From assembly GCF_002288525.1 (NCBI RefSeq), contig NZ_CP023067.1, positions 1,364,001 to 1,428,000 of the forward strand: DNA of 64,000 nt. The letters are read 5' to 3'. Position numbers and translations under genes: made by a program. The number at the start of each line of letters is the position of its first letter. Positions within the stretch are counted from its first letter, which is position 1. This document shows positions 1 to 8,972 of this stretch, piece after piece. The stretch is from Sinorhizobium sojae CCBAU 05684. Its GTDB lineage: Bacteria > Pseudomonadota > Alphaproteobacteria > Rhizobiales > Rhizobiaceae. The notes under the pieces are model-generated. The model searched no databases. It was not told the origin of the DNA and saw only the letters and a list, made by a program, of their open reading frames with translations.

Positions 1-81
1 AAGCGGGACACAAGCCGCTTCTCACGCCGAAATCGGCCCCGTCTTGCGGCGGGGCGCCTTCTACCCGTTAGGAACCTTGCT

Positions 82-1401
82 ATGGCAGATGCCCTCAAAA
101 TCGGCATTGCGGGCTTGGGCACGGTCGGTGCCTCGCTCGTCCGGATTGTCCAGGAACGCCAAGAGATGCTGGCAACCACGTGCGGAAGGGCGATTGAAAT
201 TGTTGCCGTTGCCGCGAGGGATCGCAACAGGGACCGCGGGGTCGATCTTTCGAAGGCTGCCTGGTACGACAACGCCGTCGCGCTCGCCTCCGAAGCCGAC
301 ATCGATGTTTTCGTCGAGCTGATGGGGGGCGCCGGGGGCCCGGCCCATGCGTCGGTCAAGTCGGCGCTAAACCGCGGCATCCATGTCGTAACCGCCAACA
401 AGGCGCTTCTTTCGGCTCACGGCATAGAACTTGCCGGCATTGCGGAGGAGCGCGGGGCGCTGCTCAATTACGAAGCTGCCGTTGCCGGGGGCATTCCGGT
501 GATCAAGGCCCTGCGCGAGTCGATGACAGGCAACTCGATCTCGCGCGTCTACGGGATCATGAACGGAACCTGCAACTATATCCTGACGCAGATGGAGAAG
601 GAGGGGCTTTCCTTCGAGGACTGCCTCAAGGAGGCCCAGCGTCTTGGCTATGCGGAGGCGGACCCGGCCTTCGACATCGAGGGCAATGACACCGCGCACA
701 AGCTGTCGATCCTGACGAGCCTTGCATTCGGCACGGCGATTGCCGCCGACGACATCTATCTCGAAGGCATCACCAATATCTCGATCGAGGACATTCATGC
801 GGCTGCCGATCTCGGCTACCGCATCAAGCTCCTGGGCGTCGCGCAGCGGACCGAAAGCGGCATCGAACAGCGCGTCCATCCGACGATGGTGCCCTATGAG
901 TCCGTCATCGCTCAGGTCGATGGCGTCACGAACGCAGTCGCGATCGAATCCGACATTCTCGGCGAGCTCTTGATGGTCGGTCCCGGGGCCGGCGGCAATG
1001 CCACCGCCTCGGCGGTGCTGGGCGATATCGCCGATATCGCCAAGAGCCGTCCGGGTGCGCAGCACGTGCCTGCTTTCGGGCGCCCGGCTGCGGCACTGCT
1101 TCCCTACAAACGCGCGCGCATGCGCAGCCACGAAGGCGGCTATTTCATCCGGCTGAAGGTTCTCGATCGAACGGGCGTGTTTGCAAGCATCGCCGCGCAC
1201 ATGGCCGAGAACGACATCTCGCTCGAATCGATCATGCAGCACTCCAAACATTACATGGATGCTGCCGAGCCGAAGACGATCATCCTGGTCACGCATGCGA
1301 CCTTCGAGGCATCCGTGCGCGAGGCGATCTCCTCGATCAAGGGTGAGGGTTATCTCGTCGGCGAGCCCCAAGTGATCCGAATCGAGCGCCCGAAGCCGTA
1401 A
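82..1401 (+). CDS. hom: Homoserine dehydrogenase
   Basis: Reduces aspartate semialdehyde to homoserine with NAD(P)H, the branch point to threonine and methionine; cytosolic. The 439-residue protein opens with a Rossmann glycine motif (GLGTVGAS, residues 11-18). It has ANKALL at 105-110 and the family signature around 188-211 (LGYAEADPAFDIEGNDTAHK), and a C-terminal ACT domain from about residue 355 (FIRLKVLDRTGVFASIAAHM) that usually senses threonine. Length is normal for the family. The ATG follows a TTAGGAAC ribosome site. The stop codon touches the left arm of an inverted repeat. Very secure. Confidence 0.97.
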   Translation: MADALKIGIAGLGTVGASLVRIVQERQEMLATTCGRAIEIVAVAARDRNRDRGVDLSKAAWYDNAVALASEADIDVFVELMGGAGGPAHASVKSALNRGIHVVTANKALLSAHGIELAGIAEERGALLNYEAAVAGGIPVIKALRESMTGNSISRVYGIMNGTCNYILTQMEKEGLSFEDCLKEAQRLGYAEADPAFDIEGNDTAHKLSILTSLAFGTAIAADDIYLEGITNISIEDIHAAADLGYRIKLLGVAQRTESGIEQRVHPTMVPYESVIAQVDGVTNAVAIESDILGELLMVGPGAGGNATASAVLGDIADIAKSRPGAQHVPAFGRPAAALLPYKRARMRSHEGGYFIRLKVLDRTGVFASIAAHMAENDISLESIMQHSKHYMDAAEPKTIILVTHATFEASVREAISSIKGEGYLVGEPQVIRIERPKP

Positions 1402-1577
1402 TACCAACCTGCACCGATATCGACCGAAAGCGCCCGACCCTTCGGATGGGCCGTCTGTCGGCCGCCGGCCGCATCGCAATCCTCGACCGATGCATGAGCA
1501 TCGCTCTGCGGTGTGTACCTCACGGGACACCGGCAATCGGTCCCACGCAATCGGTCAATATCGGTGCAGGTTGGCAT
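1401..1577. repeat. 177-bp element with 25-bp terminal inverted repeats
   Basis: The gap between hom and recJ is bounded by arms at 1401-1425 and 1553-1577 that are reverse complements with two mismatches (core CCAACCTGCACCGATAT). The left arm starts on the last base of the hom stop codon. The interior has no open reading frame of note and ends about 136 bp before recJ. It could be a MITE-like element, a large hairpin acting as terminator, or a rhizobial intergenic palindrome family. No transposase is visible. The rest of the gap, 1578-1713, shows nothing recognisable apart from the recJ ribosome site. Confidence 0.6.
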
Positions 1578-1713
1578 AAGAGGCGTGCCTCGGCATCAAA
1601 ACTGTTGAGAAACCGCTAAAGGATGTGTCTTCCGGGGCATGGCCGCTGGCCGGCCGGTTTTTCCCTGCCGAAATCTTGGTTAAGAACGGGGGAAATTCGC
1701 ACGGGTAGGCAAG

Positions 1714-3516
1714 ATGGACGTATTGGCGGATCCCATCCAACGGGCGTTTCTCGGCGTCGAGCAATCGGTCAGCGGTCAGCGTTGGGTCGCGCGCCTGGAT
1801 CAGGCGGGGCAGAACCGCGCATTGGCAATCAGTCAGGTCCACGGCCACTCCGAGCTCATTGCCCGCGTTCTGGCGGGTCGCGGCGTGAGCCTTGATGACG
1901 CGGCGGCTTTTCTCGATCCGACGCTCCGCGCACTGATGCCGGATCCGGACGTCCTGACCGATTGCCGCAAGGCTGCGGAGCGGCTGGCACAGGCGATCCG
2001 GCGCGGCGAGAAGGTGGTGGTCTTCGGCGACTACGACGTCGATGGCGCGGCGTCATCCGCGCTCATGCAGCGTTTCCTGTACCATTTCGGTGTGAAGGCC
2101 GAGATCTATATTCCTGACCGCATCTTCGAAGGCTATGGTCCGAACCCGCAGGCGATCGAGCAACTGATCGACAATGGCGCCGACCTCATCGTCACGGTCG
2201 ATTGCGGCTCGACCAGCCACGAGTCGCTCGCCATTGCCGCCGAGCGCGGAGCAGACGTCGTCGTCATCGATCACCACCAGGTCGGCACCGCCCTTCCGTC
2301 CTGCCATGCACTGGTCAACCCGAATCGCGAGGACGATCTGTCAGGGCAGGGGCATCTCTCAGCCGCCGGCGTCGTCTATCTGGTGCTCGTCAACACGTTG
2401 CGCGTCCTGCGCCTCAGGGGCGACGCGCGGGCCGCTTCGTTCGACCTGCTGGCGCAGCTTGACCTCGTCGCGCTTTCCACGGTTTGCGATGTCGTGCCGC
2501 TCAAGGGCCTGAACCGCGCCTATGTGGTCAAAGGGCTGATCGCTGCGCGGCATATGGGCAATCCGGGTCTTGCGGCCCTCCTGCGCAAGGCGGCGATCGG
2601 CGGGCCGGTGACGCCCTATCATCTCGGTTTCCTGATCGGACCGCGCATCAATGCCGGCGGGCGCATCGGCGACGCCGCGCTTGGCAGCCGTCTCCTGACG
2701 CTCGACGATGCTTCGGCCGCTGAAACCATTGCCGGCCAGCTTGACGACCTCAACCGCGAGCGTCAGGCCATGGAAGCGGCCATGCTCGCCGAAGCCGAGG
2801 CGGAAGTGCTGGCGGAGTACGGAACGGGCGAGGGTGCCTCGGTGATCGTCACCGCGCGGGAAAACTGGCATCCCGGCATCGTCGGGCTCATCGCGGCGCG
2901 CATCAAGGAGAAATTCCGGCGGCCGGCCTTTGCCATCGCCTTCGATCCGAGCGGCAGGGGAACCGGGTCCGGCCGCTCGATCAATGGCTTCGACATGGGC
3001 AGGCTCGTCCGCGCCGCGGTCGAGAACGGTTTGCTCGTGAAGGGCGGCGGCCATGCGATGGCGGCCGGGCTGACGGTCGAGCGCGGCAAACTCGGCAAGC
3101 TTCGCAGGTTCTTTGAGGAACACGCCGAGAGCATTGTGCGCGATCTGGTCGCCGTCCAGACGCTCAAGATCGACGGTGCGCTTGCAGCCGCCGGCGCGAC
3201 GATCGAACTCGTCGACCTTCTCGAGCAGGCGGGCCCCTATGGCTCCGGCCATCCGCAGCCCCTGTTCGCCTTCCCTCAGCACCGTTTGCGCGACAGCCGG
3301 CAGGTCGGCGCCAACCACGTGAAGGTGACGCTCGAGGGGCAGGACGGCAGCCGGATCGACGGCATCGCCTTCCGGGCGGCGGAAACGCCGCTTGGAGACT
3401 TCCTGCTCGCCGGCCGGGGTTCAATGGTTCATGTTGCCGGATCCGTCTCCGCTGACCTCTGGCAGGGAACGCGACGTGTCCAGGTGCGGGTGACCGACGC
3501 GGCCAAGGTCGGATGA
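1714..3516 (+). CDS. recJ: Single-stranded-DNA-specific exonuclease RecJ
   Basis: A 5'-3' exonuclease on single-stranded DNA for recombinational repair and mismatch repair. The 600-residue protein has the DHH phosphoesterase motifs in order: FGDYDVDGA (residues 104-112), TVDCG (161-165) and VVIDHHQ (about 183-189, the DHH). The DHHA1 motif KGGGHAMAAG lies near 445, followed by a C-terminal OB-type domain. All metal-binding aspartates and histidines expected for RecJ appear present. The ATG at 1714 follows a GGTAGGCAAG ribosome site. In several related rhizobia glpX sits between hom and recJ (recalled, not checked); here the gap is non-coding. Confidence 0.96.
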   Translation: MDVLADPIQRAFLGVEQSVSGQRWVARLDQAGQNRALAISQVHGHSELIARVLAGRGVSLDDAAAFLDPTLRALMPDPDVLTDCRKAAERLAQAIRRGEKVVVFGDYDVDGAASSALMQRFLYHFGVKAEIYIPDRIFEGYGPNPQAIEQLIDNGADLIVTVDCGSTSHESLAIAAERGADVVVIDHHQVGTALPSCHALVNPNREDDLSGQGHLSAAGVVYLVLVNTLRVLRLRGDARAASFDLLAQLDLVALSTVCDVVPLKGLNRAYVVKGLIAARHMGNPGLAALLRKAAIGGPVTPYHLGFLIGPRINAGGRIGDAALGSRLLTLDDASAAETIAGQLDDLNRERQAMEAAMLAEAEAEVLAEYGTGEGASVIVTARENWHPGIVGLIAARIKEKFRRPAFAIAFDPSGRGTGSGRSINGFDMGRLVRAAVENGLLVKGGGHAMAAGLTVERGKLGKLRRFFEEHAESIVRDLVAVQTLKIDGALAAAGATIELVDLLEQAGPYGSGHPQPLFAFPQHRLRDSRQVGANHVKVTLEGQDGSRIDGIAFRAAETPLGDFLLAGRGSMVHVAGSVSADLWQGTRRVQVRVTDAAKVG

Positions 3517-3584
3517 CTCTCGACATGAAGCCGTCGAATCAGGGCTTTAGGAGGCTTTCCTGGAGATACCTGTGAGGAAGGAAA

Positions 3585-3660
3585 TGGCACGCCCAACGGG
3601 ACTCGAACCCGTGTTTCCGCCGTGAAAGGGCGGCGTCCTAGACCGCTAGACGATGGGCGC
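3585..3660 (-). tRNA. tRNA-Glu (TTC)
   Basis: A 76-nt cloverleaf with acceptor GCGCCCA/TGGGCGT, discriminator G and encoded CCA. The anticodon loop CTTTCAC gives TTC. It is the promoter-distal member of a minus-strand cluster of four tRNA-Glu genes, with its own promoter at 3724-3753. Confidence 0.96.
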
Positions 3661-3723
3661 GCATTAAAGCGTTGCAGCGTCCTTGTGCACCGGATTGATG
3701 CGCAACACTGCAAGACGAGGTGG

Positions 3724-3753
3724 CTTATAGAGACGCCTTCGGATTCCCGCAAG
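3724..3753 (-). promoter_or_regulatory. tRNA-Glu promoter, copy 1
   Basis: On the minus strand CTTGCG and CTATAA are separated by 17 bases, a vegetative rhizobial promoter layout. The same CTTGCGGGAATCCGA block recurs before two further tRNA-Glu(TTC) genes. Between promoter and mature tRNA lies a RIME-like palindrome (GTTGCAGCG...CACTGCAAG on the plus strand). Confidence 0.7.
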
Positions 3754-3851
3754 GGACCAGATGCCGGCCTGGACGATTTTTTCTGTATAACGGCTCGGAA
3801 AACGCAGGCAGGTTGAGTGGCAACCGAAGCGGCCGCTTCTACCTGACGACT

Positions 3852-3926
3852 TGGTACGCCCAACGGGACTCGAACCCGTGTTACCGCCGTGAGAGGGCGG
3901 CGTCCTGACCGCTAGACGATGGGCGC
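3852..3926 (-). tRNA. tRNA-Glu (CTC)
   Basis: A 75-nt cloverleaf closely related to its neighbours but with anticodon loop CTCTCAC, giving CTC, and encoded CCA. No copy of the CTTGCG/CTATAA promoter precedes it. It starts 81 bases after the TTC gene at 4008-4083 and is probably cotranscribed with that gene. Confidence 0.95.
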
Positions 3927-4007
3927 CTACCAAGCCGGCCAAGCCGCAATCATGGCAGCCGGAAGCCGACACGATAATGGAAAGAGAGAGAATATGGAAG
4001 CAGGGAA

Positions 4008-4083
4008 TGGCACGCCCAACGGGACTCGAACCCGTGTTTCCGCCGTGAAAGGGCGGCGTCCTAGACCGCTAGACGATGGGCGC
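4008..4083 (-). tRNA. tRNA-Glu (TTC)
   Basis: Identical over its 76 nt, as far as read, to the TTC gene at 3585-3660, with encoded CCA. Its promoter is at 4146-4175, with a palindromic leader in between. Confidence 0.96.
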
Positions 4084-4145
4084 GCATTTAAGCGTTACGG
4101 CGCTTTGTGCATCTGAAAGAGGCGCAACGCCGTAAGACGAGGTGG

Positions 4146-4175
4146 CTTATAGAGGGGCGTTCGGATTCCCGCAAG
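4146..4175 (-). promoter_or_regulatory. tRNA-Glu promoter, copy 2
   Basis: CTTGCG, 17 bases, CTATAA on the minus strand, nearly identical to the copies at 3724 and 4440. Probably drives the TTC gene at 4008 and the CTC gene behind it. Confidence 0.7.
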
Positions 4176-4296
4176 TGAGCAGAAGCGATTATTTTGATTT
4201 TTCTGCGCATATTTTAGGATCATCGCGTAGGGCCCTCAGCAAAGCCTGGCGCGCAAGTGCGACTCTGAAGTATCCGTAAGTATAGGAATGGTAGAG

Positions 4297-4372
4297 TGGC
4301 ACGCCCAACGGGACTCGAACCCGTGTTTCCGCCGTGAAAGGGCGGCGTCCTAGACCGCTAGACGATGGGCGC
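4297..4372 (-). tRNA. tRNA-Glu (TTC)
   Basis: Third TTC copy, 76 nt with encoded CCA, identical to the other two TTC genes as far as read. It is the promoter-proximal member of the cluster, with a promoter at 4440-4469. Confidence 0.96.
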
Positions 4373-4439
4373 CTGCTTTGATGTGATGCAGCGATCTTTG
4401 CGTGTCTGAAAAGACGTGCGGCGCTGCAAGACGAGGCGG

Positions 4440-4469
4440 CTTATAGAGAGCGCGTCGGATTCCCGCAAG
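4440..4469 (-). promoter_or_regulatory. tRNA-Glu promoter, copy 3
   Basis: CTTGCG, 17 bases, CTATAA on the minus strand. The leader between it and the tRNA again contains a GCAGCG...CGCTGC palindrome, closest of the three to the RIME tail sequence. Confidence 0.7.
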
Positions 4470-4522
4470 TGGAAAATCTAATTTTTTTCAGAAAAATGAG
4501 GACCGGAACGGGAGCATGTCGA

Positions 4523-5848
4523 TCAGCCCTTGCGGCGGCGGCATCGCCAGTTCCAGTCCCGTTGCGGGCCGATGTCGATATGCACGGATTTCGTATGGCA
4601 ATAGGTGCCGACGCCGCCGCGGCCGGGCAAGCTGCGCAGGTAATCGGCCAGCTCCCATTTGCTGACGCCCTTCACCTGAATATCCGCCGCCTCGCAGCGC
4701 GTGTGCAGGGATTGGCGTTCCCGGTTGACCTTTATCGGACGAAGCCCCGATGTCACCATGACCCTTTGGCCGTAGCGCTGCTCCACCATCTTCAAGAGCT
4801 GCAGAAGTTCGGGCTTGAAGCAGCCCGTTTCCACTTTCTCCGTCTGCAGGATGAGTCCGCTCGGCGCCAGTCGGGCAAGCCCGGAGAGATTGGCGACTTC
4901 GACCGGCTCGTCTTCCTCGGCCACATGTTCCGCATGTTCCATACTGAAGAGCGGCTTCACGTTGACGCCCGGCAGCGAATTGTAGGCGAGGGAGGCGACC
5001 TGCGGCTCCGGCGCATTATTGGCTGTGATCGTCTTCTTTTCTGGCGCCTGCGCATTGCGGGTGCCGCCGTTGCGGGGCTTCTCCTTGCGCTTGGGCGCAA
5101 AGAGGCTTGCGAAGGTCCAGGCCTTGGAGGTCCCTTCCGTTCCCCGTTCGCTCTTGCCAAAGTCGTTCGCCTGGACGGCGGGCGTCCCGGGCAGGAGAAC
5201 CTGGTCGGCCGAAGCGACCTCTACCGGATGAAGCGGCGCTGAGACTTCTCCGGCGAGCGCAGCTCCTGCGCTTAGCGGCAAAGGAACCGTGGCGGGCAGG
5301 TCATCTTCGGCGGCTGCCGCCGAAGCCGCTACTGTTTCGGCTGCGGTCGGGGCTGTCGCCGGCGGTTCGTTGCTGGCGCCCTCTTGCGGCAGGATCGCTG
5401 GCTGTGCCGCGGGCTGCCCTGCACCGAAGAGACTGTTGGTCGTCGCATTGATAGCCGGCCGGGGGGCGGGAGCGCCCTGGTCGGCCGGGACGGGCGCGGT
5501 CGCCGCCGATTGTCCGTAGATGCTCGACGAAGCGGCGCGCAAGGCGGTGCTCTGCATCGTCAATCCCTGTTGCAGGGCCGTGTCGGGACCGGTTGCCGGT
5601 ACGTCCTCGGCCTGCAGCGGAGGGGTCCCATCATCGCCGAGCGCAGCAATACCACCATCGGGCGTGCCGGATTCGTTTTCCACAGGAACGGTTTGCGAGG
5701 CGGCCCCATGGATCTCTTGCGCATCCATGCCGTCGCTTTCGGCAATCGCCGAGACGCAGCCGGTGAGCGCGAACAGCGATACGGACAGTGCCGTGGCGCG
5801 CCCGATCGAAAGGAGCGCGCATTTTGAGCCTACCTGCTGCAATGTCAT
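4523..5848 (-). CDS. Lipoprotein with C-terminal peptidase M15/YcbK-like domain
   Basis: From the ATG at 5848 the product has 441 residues. The N-terminus ends in a lipobox (LFALTGC, Cys31), so it is probably a lipidated envelope protein. The middle (about 40-330) is low-complexity, rich in Ala and Pro, and probably a disordered linker. The last 110 residues form an M15-type zinc-peptidase fold: TSGLRP, then SLHTRCEAADI (His and Asp ligands) and SVHIDIGPQRDW (last His). Relatives act on peptidoglycan or its cross-links. An upstream ATG at 5893 would add 15 residues in front of an already complete signal peptide and has no better ribosome site, so 5848 is preferred. Exact substrate unknown. 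Confidence 0.8.
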   Translation of the reverse strand: MTLQQVGSKCALLSIGRATALSVSLFALTGCVSAIAESDGMDAQEIHGAASQTVPVENESGTPDGGIAALGDDGTPPLQAEDVPATGPDTALQQGLTMQSTALRAASSSIYGQSAATAPVPADQGAPAPRPAINATTNSLFGAGQPAAQPAILPQEGASNEPPATAPTAAETVAASAAAAEDDLPATVPLPLSAGAALAGEVSAPLHPVEVASADQVLLPGTPAVQANDFGKSERGTEGTSKAWTFASLFAPKRKEKPRNGGTRNAQAPEKKTITANNAPEPQVASLAYNSLPGVNVKPLFSMEHAEHVAEEDEPVEVANLSGLARLAPSGLILQTEKVETGCFKPELLQLLKMVEQRYGQRVMVTSGLRPIKVNRERQSLHTRCEAADIQVKGVSKWELADYLRSLPGRGGVGTYCHTKSVHIDIGPQRDWNWRCRRRKG

Positions 5849-6109
5849 TGTCCCCGCACTACTCGCATCCCTCCGCGCTTTCGAGCACGGCATGCATCAA
5901 GTCTCGGCTCCGCCCTTGGCCGGAGCAGGCAACTCTCCTCCCGCGGCGAAAAAACGAACCGCCACACGAAAGTTCAGGTTGAGTCAGGAGGCTCGCCGCA
6001 CAGCTTGCCTCGCGATCGTAACACCCGTTTGACGTGTGACGCGGCAAATTGAAGGGCATTTCCCGATCGTAAATCTCCACTAACCTTTACCACCCCGACG
6101 GTACTCATG

Positions 6110-6137
6110 AGAAAGCCCGGCGATCGGGCCGGGCTTC
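6110..6137 (-). terminator. Terminator after gloA
   Basis: AAGCCCGGC/GCCGGGCTT stem with a short loop, followed on the minus strand by TTTCTC. It lies about 60 bases downstream of the gloA stop codon. Confidence 0.65.
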
Positions 6138-6198
6138 AATGAACCAGCACATTGCCGCTCTCATGTCCTGATGATGGGCGGCTCGGGTTGTGCGAGGC

Positions 6199-6639
6199 TT
6201 ACCAGGTTCCGGTGTTGGACATGGAAGCCCAGGGTTCCTCGGCCGGCAGGTGTCCACCCTTCTGCAGGATCTCGATTGAGATGCCGTCGGGCGAGCGGAC
6301 GAAGGCCATATGTCCGTCGCGCGGCGGGCGGTTGATCGTGACGCCGTTGTCCATCAACTGCTTGCAAAAGGCGTAGATGTCATCAACCTCATAGGCGAGG
6401 TGACCGAAATTGCGCCCGCCGGTATAGTCCTCCGGGTCCCAGTTGTATGTAAGTTCGAGGCAAGGGGAGGCTTCGGCTTTGGCGCGCTCGAGATCACCGG
6501 GGGCGGCAAGGAAGACGAGCGTGAAACGGCCTTTCTCGTTTTCGATTCGACGAATTTCCTGAAGGCCGAACAGCGTACAATAGAAGTGGAGAGCCTGGTC
6601 CAGATCTTTTACGCGAACCATCGTGTGCAGATATCGCAT
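6199..6639 (-). CDS. gloA: Lactoylglutathione lyase (glyoxalase I)
   Basis: Converts the methylglyoxal-glutathione hemithioacetal to S-lactoylglutathione. The 146-residue protein has the four expected metal ligands: His5 (YLHTMVRV), Glu62 (CLELTYNW), His80 (NFGHLAYEV) and Glu123 (ISIEIL). Spacing matches the Ni/Co-dependent bacterial type. The start at 6639 places His5 correctly and is preceded by AGGGACA; the longer open frame to 6729 adds 30 residues with no family counterpart. A terminator follows. Confidence 0.93.
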   Translation of the reverse strand: MRYLHTMVRVKDLDQALHFYCTLFGLQEIRRIENEKGRFTLVFLAAPGDLERAKAEASPCLELTYNWDPEDYTGGRNFGHLAYEVDDIYAFCKQLMDNGVTINRPPRDGHMAFVRSPDGISIEILQKGGHLPAEEPWASMSNTGTW

Positions 6640-6833
6640 CGGATTGTCCCTGTTTTGCGGAAGATGGCGTATACTTAAGCGTCGGCAAGCCAGAGGCAAG
6701 GCTGTGCCGCCATAAACGGTCCCGGCCAAAATATGTCGAGGGACTTGCGCATGCGCGGCGTGACGATGTTATTCTGGTCCATAAGAATCAGTTAACCGTA
6801 TTACAGAGTCGCGCGTAACGAGGGGCTGGGAGA

Positions 6834-7409
6834 ATGGCGGACAGAACATCCAAAGGCGTCATCGAGAATGACGACTTTGCCAATGACGCTCTTGATCTGA
6901 TCGAGATTACCGGCGTGATCAAGTGGTTCGACGTCGCGAAGGGTTTCGGCTTCATCGTTCCCGACAACGGCATGCAGGATGTGCTCCTGCATGTGACCTG
7001 CCTCAGGCGCGACGGGTACCAGACGGTCCTGGAAGGCGCGCGCGTCGTCGCTCTTGTCCAGAAACGGGACCGCGGCTACCAGGCCTTCCGCATTCTTTCG
7101 ATGGATCAATCGACCGCCGTGCACCCCTCGCAATTGCCGCCGGTGCGCACCCATGTTCAAGTCACCCCGACGAGCGGGCTGGAGCGGGTTCTCGTCAAGT
7201 GGTTCAATCGCACCAAGGGCTTCGGCTTTCTGACGCGCGGCGAGGGGACCGAGGATATCTTCGTCCACATGGAGACCTTGCGGCGATTCGGCCTTACGGA
7301 ACTGCGCCCGGGCCAAGTGGTGCTCTGCCGCTTCGGCGACGGCGAAAAGGGGCTGATGGCGGCGGAGATTCACCCGGACGGCCCCACGCCCAACAACCGG
7401 TCGCATTGA
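6834..7409 (+). CDS. Double cold-shock-domain protein
   Basis: The 191-residue protein has two cold-shock domains, residues about 25-89 (GVIKWFDVAKGFGFIVPD) and about 117-180 (VKWFNRTKGFGFLTRGEGTEDIFVH). Both keep the RNP1-like GFGF core and the second also keeps the RNP2-like DIFVH; in the first, RNP2 is altered to DVLLHV, suggesting the domains differ in binding. Such proteins bind single-stranded RNA or DNA and melt secondary structure. The start follows GGGAG. The stop overlaps the next gene by one base, so the DUF192 protein is translationally coupled. Confidence 0.92.
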   Translation: MADRTSKGVIENDDFANDALDLIEITGVIKWFDVAKGFGFIVPDNGMQDVLLHVTCLRRDGYQTVLEGARVVALVQKRDRGYQAFRILSMDQSTAVHPSQLPPVRTHVQVTPTSGLERVLVKWFNRTKGFGFLTRGEGTEDIFVHMETLRRFGLTELRPGQVVLCRFGDGEKGLMAAEIHPDGPTPNNRSH

Positions 7410-7900
7410 TGTCGGAATTTCTCAAGACATTCGGAAGAAGCGCCTTGTCGGCGCTTTTTTTGTTTTCGCTGGTCGCACTCTCGGCTGCCGCGAATGTCTC
7501 CTTTGAGAAAGAGCGGCTGAAACTGGAGACCAGCGAAGGCCGGACGCACAGCTTCACGGTCGAACTGGCGGTCGACCCGGACCAGCGCGCGCAGGGGCTG
7601 ATGTATCGTCGCCAGATGGCGCCGGACCATGGCATGCTGTTCGATTTCGGCGAGACGCGGCGCGTGATGATGTGGATGAAAAACACTTACCTCCCGCTGG
7701 ATATGCTTTTCGCCGCGGCCGACGGCACGGTGCGCCATATCCACGAGAATGCGGTTCCCCTTTCGGAAACCATCATCGATTCGAGGGAGCCGGTGGTGTT
7801 CGTGCTCGAGCTCAATGCCGGCACGGTGAAGCGACTCGGGATCAAGCCGGGTGACCGGCTTTCAGGCGCCGGGATCGTGCCTGCAAACGGGGTACAGTAA
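7409..7900 (+). CDS. DUF192 family exported protein
   Basis: A 163-residue protein whose ATG shares one base with the cold-shock gene stop (TGATG). It begins with an export signal (hydrophobic stretch at about residues 11-27, ending LSAAANVSF). The DUF192 core includes QGLMYRRQMAPDHGMLF and WMKNTYLPLDMLF. The family is small, periplasmic and of unknown biochemical function. Coupling to a cold-shock protein is conserved in rhizobia as far as I recall. Confidence 0.88.
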   Translation: MSEFLKTFGRSALSALFLFSLVALSAAANVSFEKERLKLETSEGRTHSFTVELAVDPDQRAQGLMYRRQMAPDHGMLFDFGETRRVMMWMKNTYLPLDMLFAAADGTVRHIHENAVPLSETIIDSREPVVFVLELNAGTVKRLGIKPGDRLSGAGIVPANGVQ

Positions 7901-8046
7901 TCGCCGGCTGGCACGTATAGAGCTGCGACGATTGGCGATGCTTTGACGCCGTTCGTCTGCCAAGCCGCACGCCGCCGCCGGTCTCGTCCCGCACAAATTT
8001 CATCTTGCAGGCGCCGGACGAAGCGTGTATCTCCGCCTCGATGGTG

Positions 8047-8123
<77 letters not shown>

Positions 8124-8313
8124 CTTAACAGCCTCGTTTCTTTGATGAAAATCAGCCTCCCCAAGATGTGAGCTCGCCCTGTGCTCACGAATGAGGTTGA
8201 GTTTTGCAAAAGTGCCGCGGGCGGAGAGCTGTTTTTTGCGGCGCGCCCAATCGCCTTCGATAACGTATGAAGTATCCGTCGCCAATCCCCGCTTTGCAGG
8301 AAAGGAACGTCTG

Positions 8314-8727
8314 ATGCGCTCGCTGTTTCATCTCGCCTATCACGTCACCGATCTCGATGCCGCCCGCCGCTTCTATGGCGGGGTGCTCGGCTGCAAGGAG
8401 GGGCGCAGCACGGATAGTTGGGTCGACTTCGACTTTTTCGGACACCAGATTTCCCTTCATCTCGGAAAACCCTTCGAGGTTGCCCGCACCGGCAGGGTCG
8501 GCGATCATATGGTCATGATGCCGCATTTCGGCGTCGTGCTGCCGCTCGACGACTGGATGGCGCTGGCCGAGCGTCTTGAGGCCGCGGGCGTCACTTTCGA
8601 CATTCCCCCGGTCGTCCGCTTCAAAGGGCTTCCCGGCGAACAGAGGACGATGTTCTTCTTCGATCCGAGCGGCAATCCGATCGAAGTGAAGGGCTTCAAG
8701 GATTTCGATTCGGTCTTTGCGCAGTGA
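8314..8727 (+). CDS. VOC-superfamily (glyoxalase/dioxygenase-like) protein
   Basis: A 137-residue protein of the vicinal oxygen chelate fold with two beta-alpha-beta-beta-beta modules. Candidate metal ligands are His6 (SLFHLAYHV), His in GDHMVMM or MPHFGVVL, and Glu in GNPIEVKGF. It resembles glyoxalase-like dioxygenases annotated only as VOC proteins; substrate unknown. The start follows AGGAAAGGAAC; the longer open frame to 8191 adds residues that do not fit the family. It stands between tRNA-Pro and the NDUFS4-type gene with no obvious partner. Confidence 0.85.
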   Translation: MRSLFHLAYHVTDLDAARRFYGGVLGCKEGRSTDSWVDFDFFGHQISLHLGKPFEVARTGRVGDHMVMMPHFGVVLPLDDWMALAERLEAAGVTFDIPPVVRFKGLPGEQRTMFFFDPSGNPIEVKGFKDFDSVFAQ

Positions 8728-8972
8728 CGCGCGGTGACGGTATCCGCTCGAAAAAGCTGCATTTCCCTGTCGGAAGTCATTCCGTTTTAATTCATTCTGC
8801 GCTAAGGGAGTGACGCAGACCGGGGCGGAAGCCGCCTCGGGGGGCGTGGTTGTCGCGGGGCAGATGCTGTTCCCGAAACGAGACCATGCCGCGATCCAAG
8901 TCATTCAAGCGACTTCACGCACCGGGGCGGGTGCGGAGGCGTCGGGTGGAAAAACGGGAGCCGTTCGAAACT

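Noticed and set aside
367-1536. Minus-strand open frame opposite hom
   Set aside because: Antisense of a certain gene, no recognisable domains.
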